This document shows, one piece after another, positions 12,601 through 27,400 of a stretch of DNA of 64,000 nucleotides. This DNA is from Riptortus pedestris (lineage: Eukaryota; Arthropoda; Insecta; Hemiptera; Alydidae), in the NCBI GenBank assembly GCA_019009955.1, contig CM032228.1, positions 100,065,001 through 100,129,000 on the forward strand, in the 5' to 3' direction. Each line of letters begins with the position of its first letter. Position 1 is the first letter of the stretch. The translations under genes and the position numbers were made by a program. Below the pieces are notes generated by a model. The model did no database searches, was not told the origin of the DNA, and saw nothing but the letters and a program-made list of their open reading frames with translations.

Positions 12601-15600
12601 CCTCCTCTGTTTCAAACCTTATTCCCCACTCTTTTATGGAATATGCTTGCCAATTCAATTTGTTTTAAAATTTTCCTTTCTTTTTTCTTATTTAAAGCCA
12701 GTCTCCTAATTAGCAACCTATATATTTTGTATGTATCTACATCCACTTTAAGCAACTATGGCTAAATTGCACTAGTTATCTTCAGGTTACCAGTCATTTG
12801 TGTAGGAATTTTAGTCTATTTGTGTAGAGTTTGTTATTTCTATAGTACTTTTGTTAATACAAGCTCTAACTGAAATGCTACTGTTTTAGACTCCAGGTCT
12901 TAGATTGAGAAACCAACGAATAAATTCTGCATGCGAGCGTTATACCAATGAAGGCTTGGTAAATCATCTTGAGAGTCTTGTAGAAGCTACAAAAGACCTA
13001 AACCATATTGATAGATCAGAAATATACTATCATCTGCTTTCTTCGTATTGTAAGTGGTAGTACTTAAGTTATATTATTTGATTTCATAATAATACAGCAT
13101 ATTGATATTCATGACTCTTCCCTTTTGTGTGCATACATACAGATTTTTCTTGTGATACATTTAAGAAATTGATCAGAAAGTTGGTGAGCAAACTTTTATG
13201 CAAACCAGAATTTTAAATGATACCTCATTTGTTGTAGAATAGTTACAAAAAAAAAAAATTTGAATATGAAGAAAATTCATACTGGGCATGTATTGAGTGC
13301 TTTCAAGTTAGTGGATCTGTTTTTGGAACATTCCTTAAATGTGCCTAACTTGGTCCTGGAATACTCTGACAAATTGAACTTTGGCGGTGGGAAGACCTTT
13401 ACATCATATGGCCTGGGCCATTCATAACCCAATGATACCTCATATATCTTCTTGAAAATCACATAAGTTAAACAAGGGCTTTACTAAGATTGAATACTAA
13501 AAAATTTAAATATTTTGGTTATTGTTTGAGATATAGAACAGTATTTATAGGAAGAATAAAATTGCTTATATGCAATTTTCTGATGTGATTCATAATAACT
13601 AAGATATTACAAGTTTCCAGTAGCCCAAAAATACAAATAACAGTTAATATTCAAGTTAGAGAAAACATGTGTAGAGGAGTTCAACTTGAAATAGTCGCAG
13701 AACATAAAAATTCCAACAACATTGGCTACATCAAATATTTTCATAGTATCCGTGATATTTCGAATTTTCATTTTACCCTCCTAAATTCCCTCTCCCCCAA
13801 AGCCGATTTTAGCCATTACCTAATATAACCTTTAATTTTGCATGAGATGGTTAAATATTGAGTATGGTTTTGATTAAACAAAAAAAAAAAAAAAAAAACA
13901 TTTGGATAGGACCTTAAGTACAGTGAAAACAATAGTTTATACTATGAGTTCCTCATAAAAATGTGTTCCTGATCAATCCCTCTCTACTGTTCAAAACACT
14001 TTAAAATATAAATCACAATCATGGACAGCAACCATAGGCCATAAAAATCATATTATGGATAGCATTGTTTATTATAAACCATGCAAGAATACAAATTTAT
14101 TTTCCCAAAAGTGGCCCAATGAATTACAACTATCTATTTTATGTTTTTAATTACCATTTATAAAGATACGCTAATGTATATCTGAAGAAGAAACTTTGTA
14201 GTCATAAGTTGTACTTACTTATGATCTGTTATGGGTAATATACTCGTATTAGCAGATTAATGTTAATAATTTGCAGATATAAATGGGTACACCTCCCCAG
14301 CATTTCCAATGTTCTTTAACATTGTTTTACTTAAATAATTTATATTTTAAGAAATATTTCTGGGAAGAACATAACATCACTAAAAAAACAAATAATAAAT
14401 GTTGTATTAGTCATTATCACGTAAAGTTTAATGAGTACATACGTTCTACTGGTTTAAACATTTAACCCTCCGTTGTACGCGCTGCGGTCCTGTGTGCCCA
14501 AGCACACAAAAATGTAGTGGGATTTCCTGCCTATTCAACTTAGAAGCCAATGCCCTACCAATATGCTTTTCCCAACTCCCCTCCCACACAGTCAACGCAC
14601 TCGTGGTCTTCAGAAAATATCTGTCAGTCAGTCATGGCAGTTTGAAGAGAAGGGGTCGTTACTTGGGCATTAAGGACTGCGCGCGTACTTATTTGTTACT
14701 CAACTTTTGGCACGAAGGGCCGCACGCGTACTTTCTCGGAACTTTTTTTTTGACATGTCTCAACCACGAAGATTCTACGAACCCCATGAACTTGCTTTGA
14801 TTTTGCTAGAATTAGAAAAAGAGTCTGACGGGGAATCGGTTTTGGTCTTTTCGGATGATAGTGAATGGGAAGAAGAGCATTATGATGTTGACAAACATTC
14901 AAGTGAGAGTGGACTCTCGGCCGAAGAGGATGTTGAAGTTAGAGAAAGGTTAGATTTTGATGTATTTTTAGGTAAAAATAATGAAACTATTTGGCTCAGT
15001 GATCCTCTTGCATTCCATTCCACCAAAACAAAATCAAAAAATATTTTGAAAATTTTACCTGGGCCAACCTCAAATTCTAAAGGGGTTACATCTGAATTGG
15101 AGCTGTTCTTTAAATATTTTCCGGTCGAGTTGATTGATAAAATAGTATATTTTACCAATTTATACATTGGAGACAGAAGAGAAAGTGCTAAACACAAAGA
15201 AATAGAGAAAAAAAAAGGAATTTAGAGAAAGAGATTTCAATGCTACTTCAAGGGCCGAAATGAAAGCACTTTTTGGGTTGCTGTACCTTTTCGCTTCACG
15301 GAAGGGAAATCATACTTTAGCACAGTCGGGATGGAGGAAAGATGGGACAGGAATGATGATGTGTAGGGCAGCATTTGGCATAAAACGCTTTAGTTTTTTG
15401 CTTGCTGCCCTTCGATTTGATGACAAATCAACTAGAGAAGTTGGTGACAAACTTGCCGCAATAAGGGAAGTATACACTGTCTTCGTTGAGAACTGCAAAA
15501 AAAATTATTGCCTGTCTGAATTTGTAACTATTGATGAAATGTTGACTCCTTTTCGCGGTGAAGTTATACGCACTTTGTGATGCCAAAACCTCCTATAATT

Positions 15601-18376
15601 ATGATTTTTTGATCTACTGCGGTGCACAACGCCCAGGCCCATTTCAAATATCCAACAAACCATTTGACATAGTAAAACGTCTTATGCAACCTATTCTGAA
15701 TACCAATAGAAACCTCATCACCGATAATTATTATACCAGCTTTCCCTTAGCGGAGTACTTATTACAACATGGAATAACGGTATTAGGTACTATGAAAAAA
15801 AATAAAGCAGAAATTCCTCTCGAATTTTTGGCCGCTAATAGAACTGCCCTTTCTTCTTTATTTGGGTTCCAACACAATATAACACTTGTTTCTTTTGTGC
15901 CAAAAAAAAATAAAAATGTTGTAATGCTGTCCACAATGCATGACAGTAAAGATATTGATCCAGATTCAAAAAAAAAACAATTATTATTCAAGATTATAAT
16001 GCCACGAAATCTGGAGTGGACACTGTAGATCAAAAATGCTCAACTCACAGCACATCCAGATCTACAAGAAGATGGCCTATGGCTTTATTTTTCAGAATGT
16101 TAGATATTGGTGCTATAAACGCTCATGTTCTTTTTGTTGCGAATAATGTCCCGAAAGGCGGGGAAGTTGACTTGAAAAGAACAACATTTCTTGAAAAATT
16201 GGCTTTCAGCCTCCTTGAAGAACAGTTCAGGGAAAGAGCAAAAATTAAATATTTACCCAAGGGCATTCAACTATTCCTTTGTCAATTCCGAGAATCTGAA
16301 GAGCAACAGGCTGGGGTGAAAAACGAAGTTCAAATGAAAGGACGATGTTATGGCTGTGAAAAGCAAAAAAATATAAAAACAACCGTACGTTGTTCAACAT
16401 GTTCACGGTTCATTTGTAAAAACCATTCAACCCGCCGAGTAACCTGCAATGAGTGCATTGCCAATGAAGAACCAGGTCTCGAGGAAGAAGATTAACAGTT
16501 GCCTAAGAAGTTGATTTTTCAAATAATAATTAGCCTTTATGTTTTACCTAGGTACTTTTTGTTCCAAAATAAAGTTATAAATATCAGCAAATATTTTTGT
16601 TCAAGTCCCACATAATTTCATATCATAATTGGTACATACATTTCATATTAGTGATAATGTATGTATGAAAACATGGGATGGGCACAGAGGGCCGCGCGCG
16701 TACAAATTTGTAAAAAATTTAGCGCGCACAACGGAGGGTTAATGTTAAGCTGTAGTTCAAACTAACATCATTATTAAGCATCAACTACCTCTTTCTGCCA
16801 AAAGCCCAAGTTGGCTCGATCAAAGGCGGTCTGCCAGGACCCAACTGTGCTATTGCTTCACAAATTCCGCTCAACATTTGGTTTAAATTATAGCAACTTC
16901 AGTAATTCTAAATATTAAGTCATAGGACTGGTTAAATATAAGTTTAAAAACATAACATCATTGTTCATAGTATGACTATATTAAAAACACTTAAATGAGT
17001 ACTAATAAAATTGTTGACTCACACTATAGTTTTCAGCGGACATCTCGTTTATACTTCATTACGACAAAAGTGTATATAACAAAAGTTATTCTAAATATCA
17101 AAACCAACACAAAATGAAATATCTCGATTTTTCATTTCAGGCTTTCCTTATAACCCCCACTCCTGCTAAGCCCTAATAAAGTTAATATAGGTTATTTTGA
17201 TGGAGGAATTGATGCTAATTCACATACCAAGTTTTCATTAGTTTGGTACAGTCTTTTGTGCCCAATAAAATTGTTGACTCCAGCTATAGTTTTTAGCGTA
17301 TATCTCATTTATACTCGTTCCATTACAACACCCACTCCTGTTAATCTCTGAGAATATTAGTATAGCCTATAGTATAAGTTGGGTTAGTAGTAATATACAT
17401 AGCAAGTTTCAAAAAAAGTCGGTTCAGCAGTTTAGGTATGAATGGGTAGAAAACAAACAGACACCAAAACCAAAAATGGTTGTATTGATTCAATTTGATG
17501 TGAAACGAAAAAGTATCATGAAATTTTGAAAAAAAAAAATCAATGTACAGACATTACAATTTATATATATCTAGCTAAGGCACCTTGGCTTCGTTCGGGA
17601 AATCAAAGGCTGAATGATGGTGGTATTTTTTTCAGGCAAGGCTTCGATGTGTACTACACTTCCCATCTGGGTGTACTGCTTTTCCATAAGGGCCAGGTAG
17701 GGGATTATAGAATAGCAATTTTAGCTTTGAAGAATAAATAAACATAAGTCCCTACTCAATCTCTCTTCACTCGACAACTGCTCCCGCTTAAGGTTATCAA
17801 CACTGCTTTGCTTAAATACCAAATATTGTTTTCAAGAGACCTTTATTATGCAAGTTACAGGGAAATTTCTTGTGTAATGGCGTCATCAATTAAGATTTTA
17901 CCTTCTTGTTTCGAGAATGTTTATTTGACCTATTTCATACTCAACATTTAACTATTCCAGTCAACACTAAAGATCATATTTGTTATTGGCAGAAATCAGA
18001 CATGGAATAATGGAGGTGTAGAGTATGGGGGGAATTCAAAATACCATATTTGCTTGCGTACGACGCACACCTTTTTTAAAAAAAAATCACCATGAAATCT
18101 ATGAGTGCACGTGATACGCAGGGATTTCTAAGTGTTAACGTGTATTCATATTACATTATACCAATCTTGAAAAAATACAGATATTACCGGTATATCTATG
18201 TATCTTTGCTGTATTACCGTTATGTACTGATTTTTTATGTATAATACAGTTTTTAAAAATTATATTTTTAATTTTATTGTGTGGAAAATACACAAAAAAT
18301 AATATTTTCTAAAGATTAGACCTATTTTTTTGGTTCCGCGTCTTACGTAGGGGCGCCTCATACAGGAGCAAATATG

Positions 18377-18438
<62 letters not shown>

Positions 18439-21400
18439 CAGTTCTATATAGTCGGCAAAATAGATATATTGTACTACTTCCAAAAGTTTAAACACCAAAT
18501 TGTATTCAGTCAGTAAAGAAAATGTTATATGCAGAAGAAAATTCACTGAAACCCCGATTCCCTATGACAAGGGGATTATTGTAATGAAAATTGTTGATTT
18601 ACATTGGTAATATAACTTTGTGATTTCCATAGGTAAATCTGATGATGTTGATAAAGCTCTTGGTCTTTGGACACAAATGCAGGAAGAAGATGTTCAACCG
18701 ACTGATAATTTTCTCAACAAGCTAGGACGACTTTTAAAGAAGCATAACAAACCAATACCATTTGCTCTCCCTAAGGTGGCCATTCCAGGTATCATTCTTT
18801 TGCTTAGTTGTTACTATTAATGGATCTTCGAGTACTTTTGCTTAAAATATATTATAACTTTCATAAAATGTATATAAAGCTTTAATTTTTTTAAATTTTT
18901 GGTTAAAGTTTACTGATGTAAGCTTATTTTTTTTTACTATATGAAGTTTGTTAATACAATCAAATAATAAAGCTTTTTATGATTCTAAAGGTGATTGTTA
19001 TGGCTCGTGGCATTGGCTAAATAAAATCAGACTAGTGTAGGAGGGGACAATTTCGAATTTTTGAAATTTCTCTGTTATTATCGGATCGAATAAGTGTATA
19101 CAACTAATCTTATTGCAGATTTAATTGTCTATAAATGTTGTTATATACATATTTTCTCTAAGATTAATATTAACCAAAATATTTTGAATTTTTAGTTTTC
19201 AGCCTCTGAGTAAACTCTCACTCCTACTCATGTCCTAATAACAATAGACTCTTATGATATGAGGCTCTTCATTATTATATTATATTATTAGCTTAAATTC
19301 CAATTTTTGTTTCCATTAAACCTTTATATTCATATTCATTCATTCGATATTCATGCAAGTTCGTAAAGTGTTAATATGTAAAATCTTGTTAAACTATTAT
19401 AGCTCTGCAATTTGTGGTTCTATGCATTTTTTCATAACTCGAGTACTAAGCGAGTTATTTGTACTTTCTTGTTTTCAACCTTCAGTAACTCCCCCTCCCC
19501 CCCCCCCCACACAAGGAGGCCCCTCTTTTTTCTCAGCGGTTTATTTGTTTTTTTCATGCTCTCTCCCTCTCGCTTCCCCACTCTCTCTCCTCTCTCTATC
19601 AATACACTAGTTCTCTTCTGGGGGGCTGAGGTATTTAGTATTACACCTGGTAATTGATCTTGTGAATAGGTAAACCTGAATTTCACAGGACCGGACAAGG
19701 GAATATAGCCTGTAGCCTGCATAAACTGACTAATGTTAGGCATAAACCAGTATGAGTATACAGACTGTAACTTTAATCTATCCTGGAGGATAGATTAATG
19801 TTGGAGACTTGCCCCACTGACATGTTATAAATGAAAATTTATACAGGGAGGGGAGAGGGCTGATGATCACTACAATAATCTGTGCTCTAACATCCTGTTG
19901 TAACATCCTTTTAACCCCCCTCCCCCTTGAATAGTATTAATAATTTGTATGCTAAGTCTACTGAATTGAAACTTTTCTCTTTTTTTTTAAGAAGAAGAAG
20001 AAGACATAGGGCATAAGCAGCTAAATAAAGAAACACCTTCACACATAAAAATATTTAGAAGAGCGATTAATGCTAGAGATGTTGAAGAAGCCAAAAACGT
20101 TATGTCTAGGTAACTACTTGTCCTTTTTGTAAAGATATCAGAAATATTTTTATTATATTTTATTACTTTTAACTATTTTTAATTACTTTTTTTTTCTTTT
20201 TAAAGGATTAGTGATGCTGAATTCACTAATACTGACAGATCAAGACTAATAAATCTGTTATTAGCCAATGGCAGGAATGGTGAAGCTAGTAAGATTTTAA
20301 TTGATTGGCTAGAAAGGGGATTTAAACCACAAATAAGGACTTTGAATTTTGTAATTAATAATCTTGCTAAAGCAGGTGACGTAGATACAATGACTGTGAT
20401 TGAAAAAGCTCTTGATAAGGTTAGAATATTTTGCTTCAGTGTGTTTAATTCTGTATGTAACATTTGTGTATGGGATTATAATATAGGTTGAATTACAAAA
20501 TAATTGTTTTGGAGGACTGTGGGCGTAAGAAATTTTCACTGAAAATGAAATAAGGGGTGGACTATTATGCACCAGGGATTGTACTTATTTTTCAGGATGA
20601 TGTTAAAAAATCTAGGTGATAATGGATTTCTTTGTCTTAAGCCAGGTGAGTGATCTGGAAGCCATCAATATCAATTTTAACCATACAAAAAGTTCTTTCA
20701 GGAGTCATTATCACCAATCTGAGGAACTTGCTAGGTATCTCAATTGACTATAATGCCTCCAGTAGTTTTTTTTCTCTATGAGGGCATACGTGGAAATCAA
20801 CAAAGAGAAGTGATCTGTGGTCTATTGTTCTTGATTTTCGGATTATGGTTCATCATACACCATTGGAAAAATGTATTCTCCACTGCATAATTCCAACTGT
20901 AAACCTTGTGAGAGGTTCAGTTCTAGTGTGAGGTTCTTTCAACGTTTTGGGTGGGCAAGGATTGATTGTAAAAATTACAGGAATTCTTAATAAAAAGGAT
21001 TATAAACAAATTTTGGAGCACAATGGTGTTTATTTATTCGGTCTTGATTGCAGCAGGATAGTGTTCTAAAACATTCATCTAAGGTTTATCCAACATATTT
21101 ACAACAAAAAAAAAGATAGAGGCATTTTGAAAAACATGACTTGCCCAGTCCAGTCTCCTGACCTCATCTTATTATGCTGCATTGAAAGCCCAGCATCACA
21201 CTTCAATTTCACAATTTAAGTCTTTGGAAGCTTCAGAAAAGTTTTTGGGATTACTTGACAGTTGAGAAAAAAGTATAATTTTAATATTTTTATTTTGTAT
21301 ATCTCGTCCTCTAAAACTATTTCATCTACTTTTTTTTTTTTTTAATAAAACAATTTGAATGTTGTTTTATTTATTTCCAAATGTATAGCAAATTTAAAAA

Positions 21401-24400
21401 AAATTGAGGTGGTCCAAAACTTTTGAACGCCAAAATATATATAGTACACACACATGTCTGTAAACAGTTTTAATGGCCACAATGTCTGTTAATGATTCTG
21501 TTTCAGTCCAGGAGTAGTATGGGTTTTAGAGGGAAAGAGTGGAAGATATCTTTGCTATTTTATATAAATGCTTTTTAACCAATCTTGTTTTAAAGTAATG
21601 TTTCTGCCCTATTCATTATTTTTTAACTTGAATCCTAATGAAGTTATTTGTACTTTTATTTAAGGTCTTTATATCACTAAAAATCTCAAGTCCAGCTTAA
21701 ATTTCAAGATTATTTTTTTTTATATCTGCATAGAGCATCTTGCACAAATCTGACTTTTGTGAATTTGATTTTTTATAAATAATATTATGAAAACAAAAGA
21801 AGTGGAGAATTAAAACTAATTGGTTACACATTTTAGGATCTCAGGAAATTGACATCGTTTTCAAATCGTCTAACCCATTGCATGGTTGAAGCAGGAAGAG
21901 TTAATGAAGTTCTATCAAAACTAGAATCAGATATTAAATCTGCAACTTCGGAAGAAATATTAAACAGAATTAGAGAAGAATTTCCTAGAGGTGGTTTGTA
22001 TTCTGTAGTGGATAATTCACCAGAATCTTTACCAAGGTGTAAGTTTTAAATTCTTAAATTGATTTTTACTTTTTTTTTTTTTTTTAGTTTCGAGTACTTT
22101 TAATAGAATTGTTATCATATTGAGGAACTAAATTTACTAGCAATCTTAAACTACTAAATGTATAACATGTTTATATTGTGGAAAAGTTATTAATGGGATA
22201 ATTTAACTCAATTAAATGCCAGTTTAGGCAGGACACTTCTGAAATACTTAATTTCTCCCACCCACACCCTTGATATATATGGACGATTTTGAAAATCAGA
22301 AGAATTAATATTTCTTCTGATTTTCAAAATCGTCCATATAATATGGGAACTTAATGTGCAAGATCATGTATTAACCTTAACCCTTCAATAGATTGATTGC
22401 AAATTGATTTTACATATTTTGATATCCCACTAAGAAAAAAAAATCCCATGTAGTTACTACTAAAGCATTCCTTTAATATTTTTGTAATTATTTTATAAGA
22501 AAATTCAATATTTATATTTATTGAAAACAAAATTAATAACTGAATAATTTACTTTCAAATGACATCATATCTATTGTTTGGTGAAAATCTGAGTTTTATA
22601 CCTTAGGTTTTCTTGAATCCTATGATGACAGTACTCATTAGGTCTTGAGGTAGTTGACAACCTCTAAATTATGAGTTCAAAATCTCTGTAGGTATGGGAA
22701 GATAACTCTTTCTTTTAAGCCTTACTAGCTAAAGTACCCGGCGATGCCCGTGAATTCATTTGAGGCTGAATGATGGTGGGAAATTTTTGTCTTTACTTTG
22801 CACTATATTTTGACATTTCCCCGTCCGAGTGTTTAGTGTTTATGCCCGTTGTTGCTGTGGATTTTTTAAATGCATTGATCTCATGTTTATTTATTATTTT
22901 AGTGGAAGAAATTGCTAAACAATACAGAGAAAAGGGTATTTTTGACCCAACAAACATTTTGTGGGCTCATTATTATGTTAAAGGAAACACAGATAAAGCA
23001 AATGAAATGTGGTCTCACTTGAAAAATTCTCCCAGATTATTACTTGTGCCTGTTATAAAGTATATACGAGATAATAAAGATACTGAAATGGCTAACGATC
23101 TACTTAATCTGTTCAAAACATCTAATGTTGAACCCAAAGTTGTTGGTCAGGTTTATAGTGCACTCATCGATATTGCAAGTAAGTACATTGATAATAATTC
23201 TTTGCTCATTTAGGTTTTTTTATACTAAATAAATTCAAACTGTGTGCTCCTTTTAACAAATAGGATAGTTGTATATTTTAATATTTTTTCCTTGTGTATT
23301 CACTATTTGATGTTCAATCTCTGTGAACCTTACATAGGTAATTGACCATATTTAGGTCCGTACTTGTGAAATGGTGGTTCCCATGCCATACCATTTTAAT
23401 TTATTAAATACTTTTAAAATTCAATCATTAATTGAAACACAACTTTTAAAAAAAAAATAAGAATAATAATGTGAAACTCCAGTCCAAAATACTGGGGAAT
23501 TTCATACATGACATGTAAATAAATGGCTTTCTAACATAACAATGGGTTTTTTTTTTGACTTTACAAAACTCAGTATTAAAATGTTTCATTTAAAACTGAA
23601 TAGCAAGTTCGTTAACATCTAAAATCGGTTTAGGAGTAGAAGTTTCGAGAAGGTGTAAAATATGAAATTGCAAATATAGAGAAGTAGAGAAGAGAAATAT
23701 GAAGTCATTCCAGCACTAGGACATAGCTGCTTAGTTTATGCCAGTCTTATACAGTGAACTTTTTTTTTATATTGGAGGAATATGAGTTAAGCTAGTAGGG
23801 GAAACCATAATTTGGAGTTGCAAATTAATTAGGATTTCTAGAAAAAAAATAAAATGGGATGATGTAAAGATGAAAATACTTCATTCACAAAATACATTTG
23901 TTTTTAGATACATCTGGCAACAGTGGAGAAAGTGAGACTATTTTAAAAGAAGCACTAAAAGACTGCTCTATTGAAGATATTAACAGGGGAACTCTTCTGA
24001 AGTTGAAGAAAAGCTTAGAAGTAGAGGGAAAACCATTTAAATATGTCATTCCAGCAAGGGTAAGACTTTTCTACGGTTGTTACTTAAGGAATATTAGTCC
24101 CTAGGCTATAAACCAAATGAAAGATTTTGAAATAAATATCACCAGCTTAAATATGCTACTACTACTACTTAATGACAGTGTTTGTTTTTTCTCTCCCAGA
24201 AGCTTAAAACAAATGTTTGGTTTAGAAACTTTGGTTTTTAATCACTAAATTCGAGAAAAAGAAATGTTATCTAAGTTTCGCTTTGGGATATTTTAAAAAA
24301 AGTCAGTTTATTGGTGACAAGCCAGATGAATATGGTTGATGTAAAACTTTATTTACAGATTTATTCATAATTTGTTTTAAATTTAACCTTCAAGTACGAA

Positions 24401-27400
24401 ATCAGGTATCATTGTCATGAACATGAAAAATCGGATATCACCACCACATCAGTTCCTTGTATTCTTATTCAATTTAATCAACTTTTTTTCTTTTTCTTTT
24501 TTTTGACATTTTTAATTTTGAATATGAGTTCAAGGAGGGTCGAAAAGGACAATTCCATTGAAATCTATTAACCCAAAATGTTTGCGATTACAATACTTCC
24601 TTTACTTTGTACTAAGAAGTAAAAAATAGGAATTTATTTAGTGACGAACTCATTAAATAAAATCCTTAGTCCCACCCTGACTAGAAAAGGGTGGTAACCT
24701 GTAGATAACCTGTCCCAATTAGCCATAGTAGCATACAGTATATTTTAAGAAATAATTTTAAAAAAATACAGGCCCCTGTTATCTCACCAGTTTTTAGAAA
24801 CCATAGTGAATTTCATCTCCATGTCACCATTACCTTTCTTAGCTCAAGTAGAGTTTTCTCTTCTAATTCAGGTGGTTGGTCATGATCTAACCACTGCTCC
24901 TTCTATGGTTATCACATAACATCACTTTTCATTGTGAGTTATGGAAAAATTAAAAAATGATTCACTTTCATGAATCAAAAGCAACAAACACCAAATGATG
25001 CATTTTAGTTTCTGGCCTGAGACTCATTTGGGTCATTCTATTTCAAGATACATGCAGTGATAGCTGCTTGACCATTTTTTGTTTGTTGGTCCCTACTTGA
25101 AAAATACTACTTATTAATGTCCATTTTAGGTGTACAAATAAGTTTCCATGATTTGATAAAAGATAGCCTGACCAAAAGGTTCAATTATCAAAGGTTTGAA
25201 ATTATCTGATGTAAAACAAAATATCCCAAGTTTCATCTGGCATTGAAACATTGAAGTATTAGTGACTTTGTATCAGCATTATGTAATTTTTTTCCTTCGA
25301 AAATGTCAAAATTTGTGCCAAATAAGCATCACTTCAAAAACTTTGAAATAAATGTAGGTTGGATGAAATAATTAGCTATGCTCCCACTATAACAATTTAT
25401 TAAAACAGCAGAGCGCTTTCAATGCAGTGCATCGTCAGTGCCCGAAGGTCTTGGATGTTGACTGGAGTCCAGCTTCAAGAGCCGTCAGGTCAACATCCAA
25501 GACCTTCGGGCACTGCATCGAAAGTGCATTGCCGTTTTAATAAATTGTTATAGTGGAAGGATAGCCAATTATTTCATCGTACCTACATTAGAAGTCACTT
25601 CCACCTGCCAGAATACCAACTCAGAATTTGAAAAAAATGGAGTTTGAAGTGGGGAACAAAGAAGGCCGGAAGTGTGCAAAGATGTGCATTCGTCCCAAAT
25701 GCAAAAAGAACTTGCACTTACAAGTGACTCAACAAGCAATTTCACATTGTTTGAAATCATTATGAATTACTCAATAACAAGGGAATTGGGCTCCATATAA
25801 ATTAAAACCGAGAGACAAACACTGATTATAGTGAAATGCTGCTTGCCAGGCATAAAAAGAGTTTTTGCATTGTGTAGTCACTGGTGAAGAAAAAATAGAT
25901 CTTCTATGAAAACACCAACAAGAAGAAAACGTCATGGGTTAAGCCCAGCGAATCATTAACTATTATATTCACATATTATTTAGTGTTTACACATACTCAA
26001 GGTATTGACATACCTATGACATTGGATAATGTTATGTATTAACATCTCATTTATCTTACTAAGAATAAGGACTTTATTTCTTGAGTTTGTCACTAAATAA
26101 GCTCCTTATGTCCATGTTGATGCCAATGCCTCAACTCTCATGGCTAACTTGAGCTTCATTTCATTCTGTTAGTTCTTAAAATAAAAAAATAGTGTCTCAA
26201 ATAAGTTGATGAAAGTTATGAATATTCAAATTTGATGAATCCTTCTCAGAAATCAAGAAGTTTTTGTGTGATTTGTAAGGCCCTGTAACTTGATGATTAA
26301 ATACATGGGTAATATTTGTCATAATTCCAGACCAACAAAATTTAGATTTTTTTTATTTTATTTTTTTTTTTTTTTTTCAAACATTGAATTCTTTTATTAC
26401 AGCTTGGAATTATGGAAATAAAACAATTTTAGTAGAATAAAGTATAATATAATCAAATGAAAATTCAAATATAATGTGCATGAAAGAACACTTGTACTGG
26501 AACCTATTGGAGAATCCTCGCAACTACATTTGGGAATCTCAGTTTCAAAGATCTCCTCAGTGTGTAAGATTCGTTACAACGATCATAATAGGGGGGAGTG
26601 GGAGCACTATATCTAATTAGTTAGGTTTAACAAATTATAATTTTATAAATTGACGGTCATTGATTGTAGAAAAGAAATTACCCCTAAAAAGTGGTACATA
26701 TGTACGATACATGTAAAAGTCTACATAGAAAAAATGAGTTTCTGGTTGTGACCTTGCCATTAAAATCTGAAGAAACTTTTTGTATTTTGAGTGATTTATT
26801 TTATCCACCTACTTGCCATTGCATTTTGTTTCAGGGATGGGGATATTTTATATTTCATACCTGTAAATTATACCTTTTACAGAGCTAAATCCATTGATAT
26901 ATTATGAAAACATGATTTAAAATGGCATACAATTAGATTATTTCAGATTAAAATTAAAAATTACATTTAATTTTTATAAGGAACTATTTTTATTTCGGAC
27001 TCTGGTTTGATACATTTATAATAGACAAGTGCAAGTCATTTAGTCAATATAATTGACAATTGTCCTTCTGCTATTGGAATGATTCACACCTAACATCATA
27101 TGGCTATCCAACTCACCATCAATACTGTGTTTTGCACTTTTTAAAGGCTCATTGTAAAGATTGTGTTATATTCAAACTAGGCACACATTTCATAATATGC
27201 TAGCTCATTTTCAGAATTCAAGAATTTCATAAAAATTCAAATAACAGCTAATATTTGAGGCACATCAAAACATGTAGAATAACACTTGCTTGCATGTGCT
27301 TTTAGTAAATCACTTGATCAAGAAGGTTGATTTATATCACAATGTTGTCATTTTTTTTTTGTTTTAGAAAATTATGAAGGGTGGTGATTCATCTTCATCA

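Noticed and set aside
14707..14754. Upstream start of the piggyBac transposase (extension before MSQPRR)
   Set aside because: It depends on a TTG codon and reads through subterminal repeat sequence. The ATG at 14755 is the sensible start.
19353..19743. Overlapping open frames around a C-rich tract on both strands
   Set aside because: Low-complexity, no homology recognised, inside an LRPPRC intron with no splice support.
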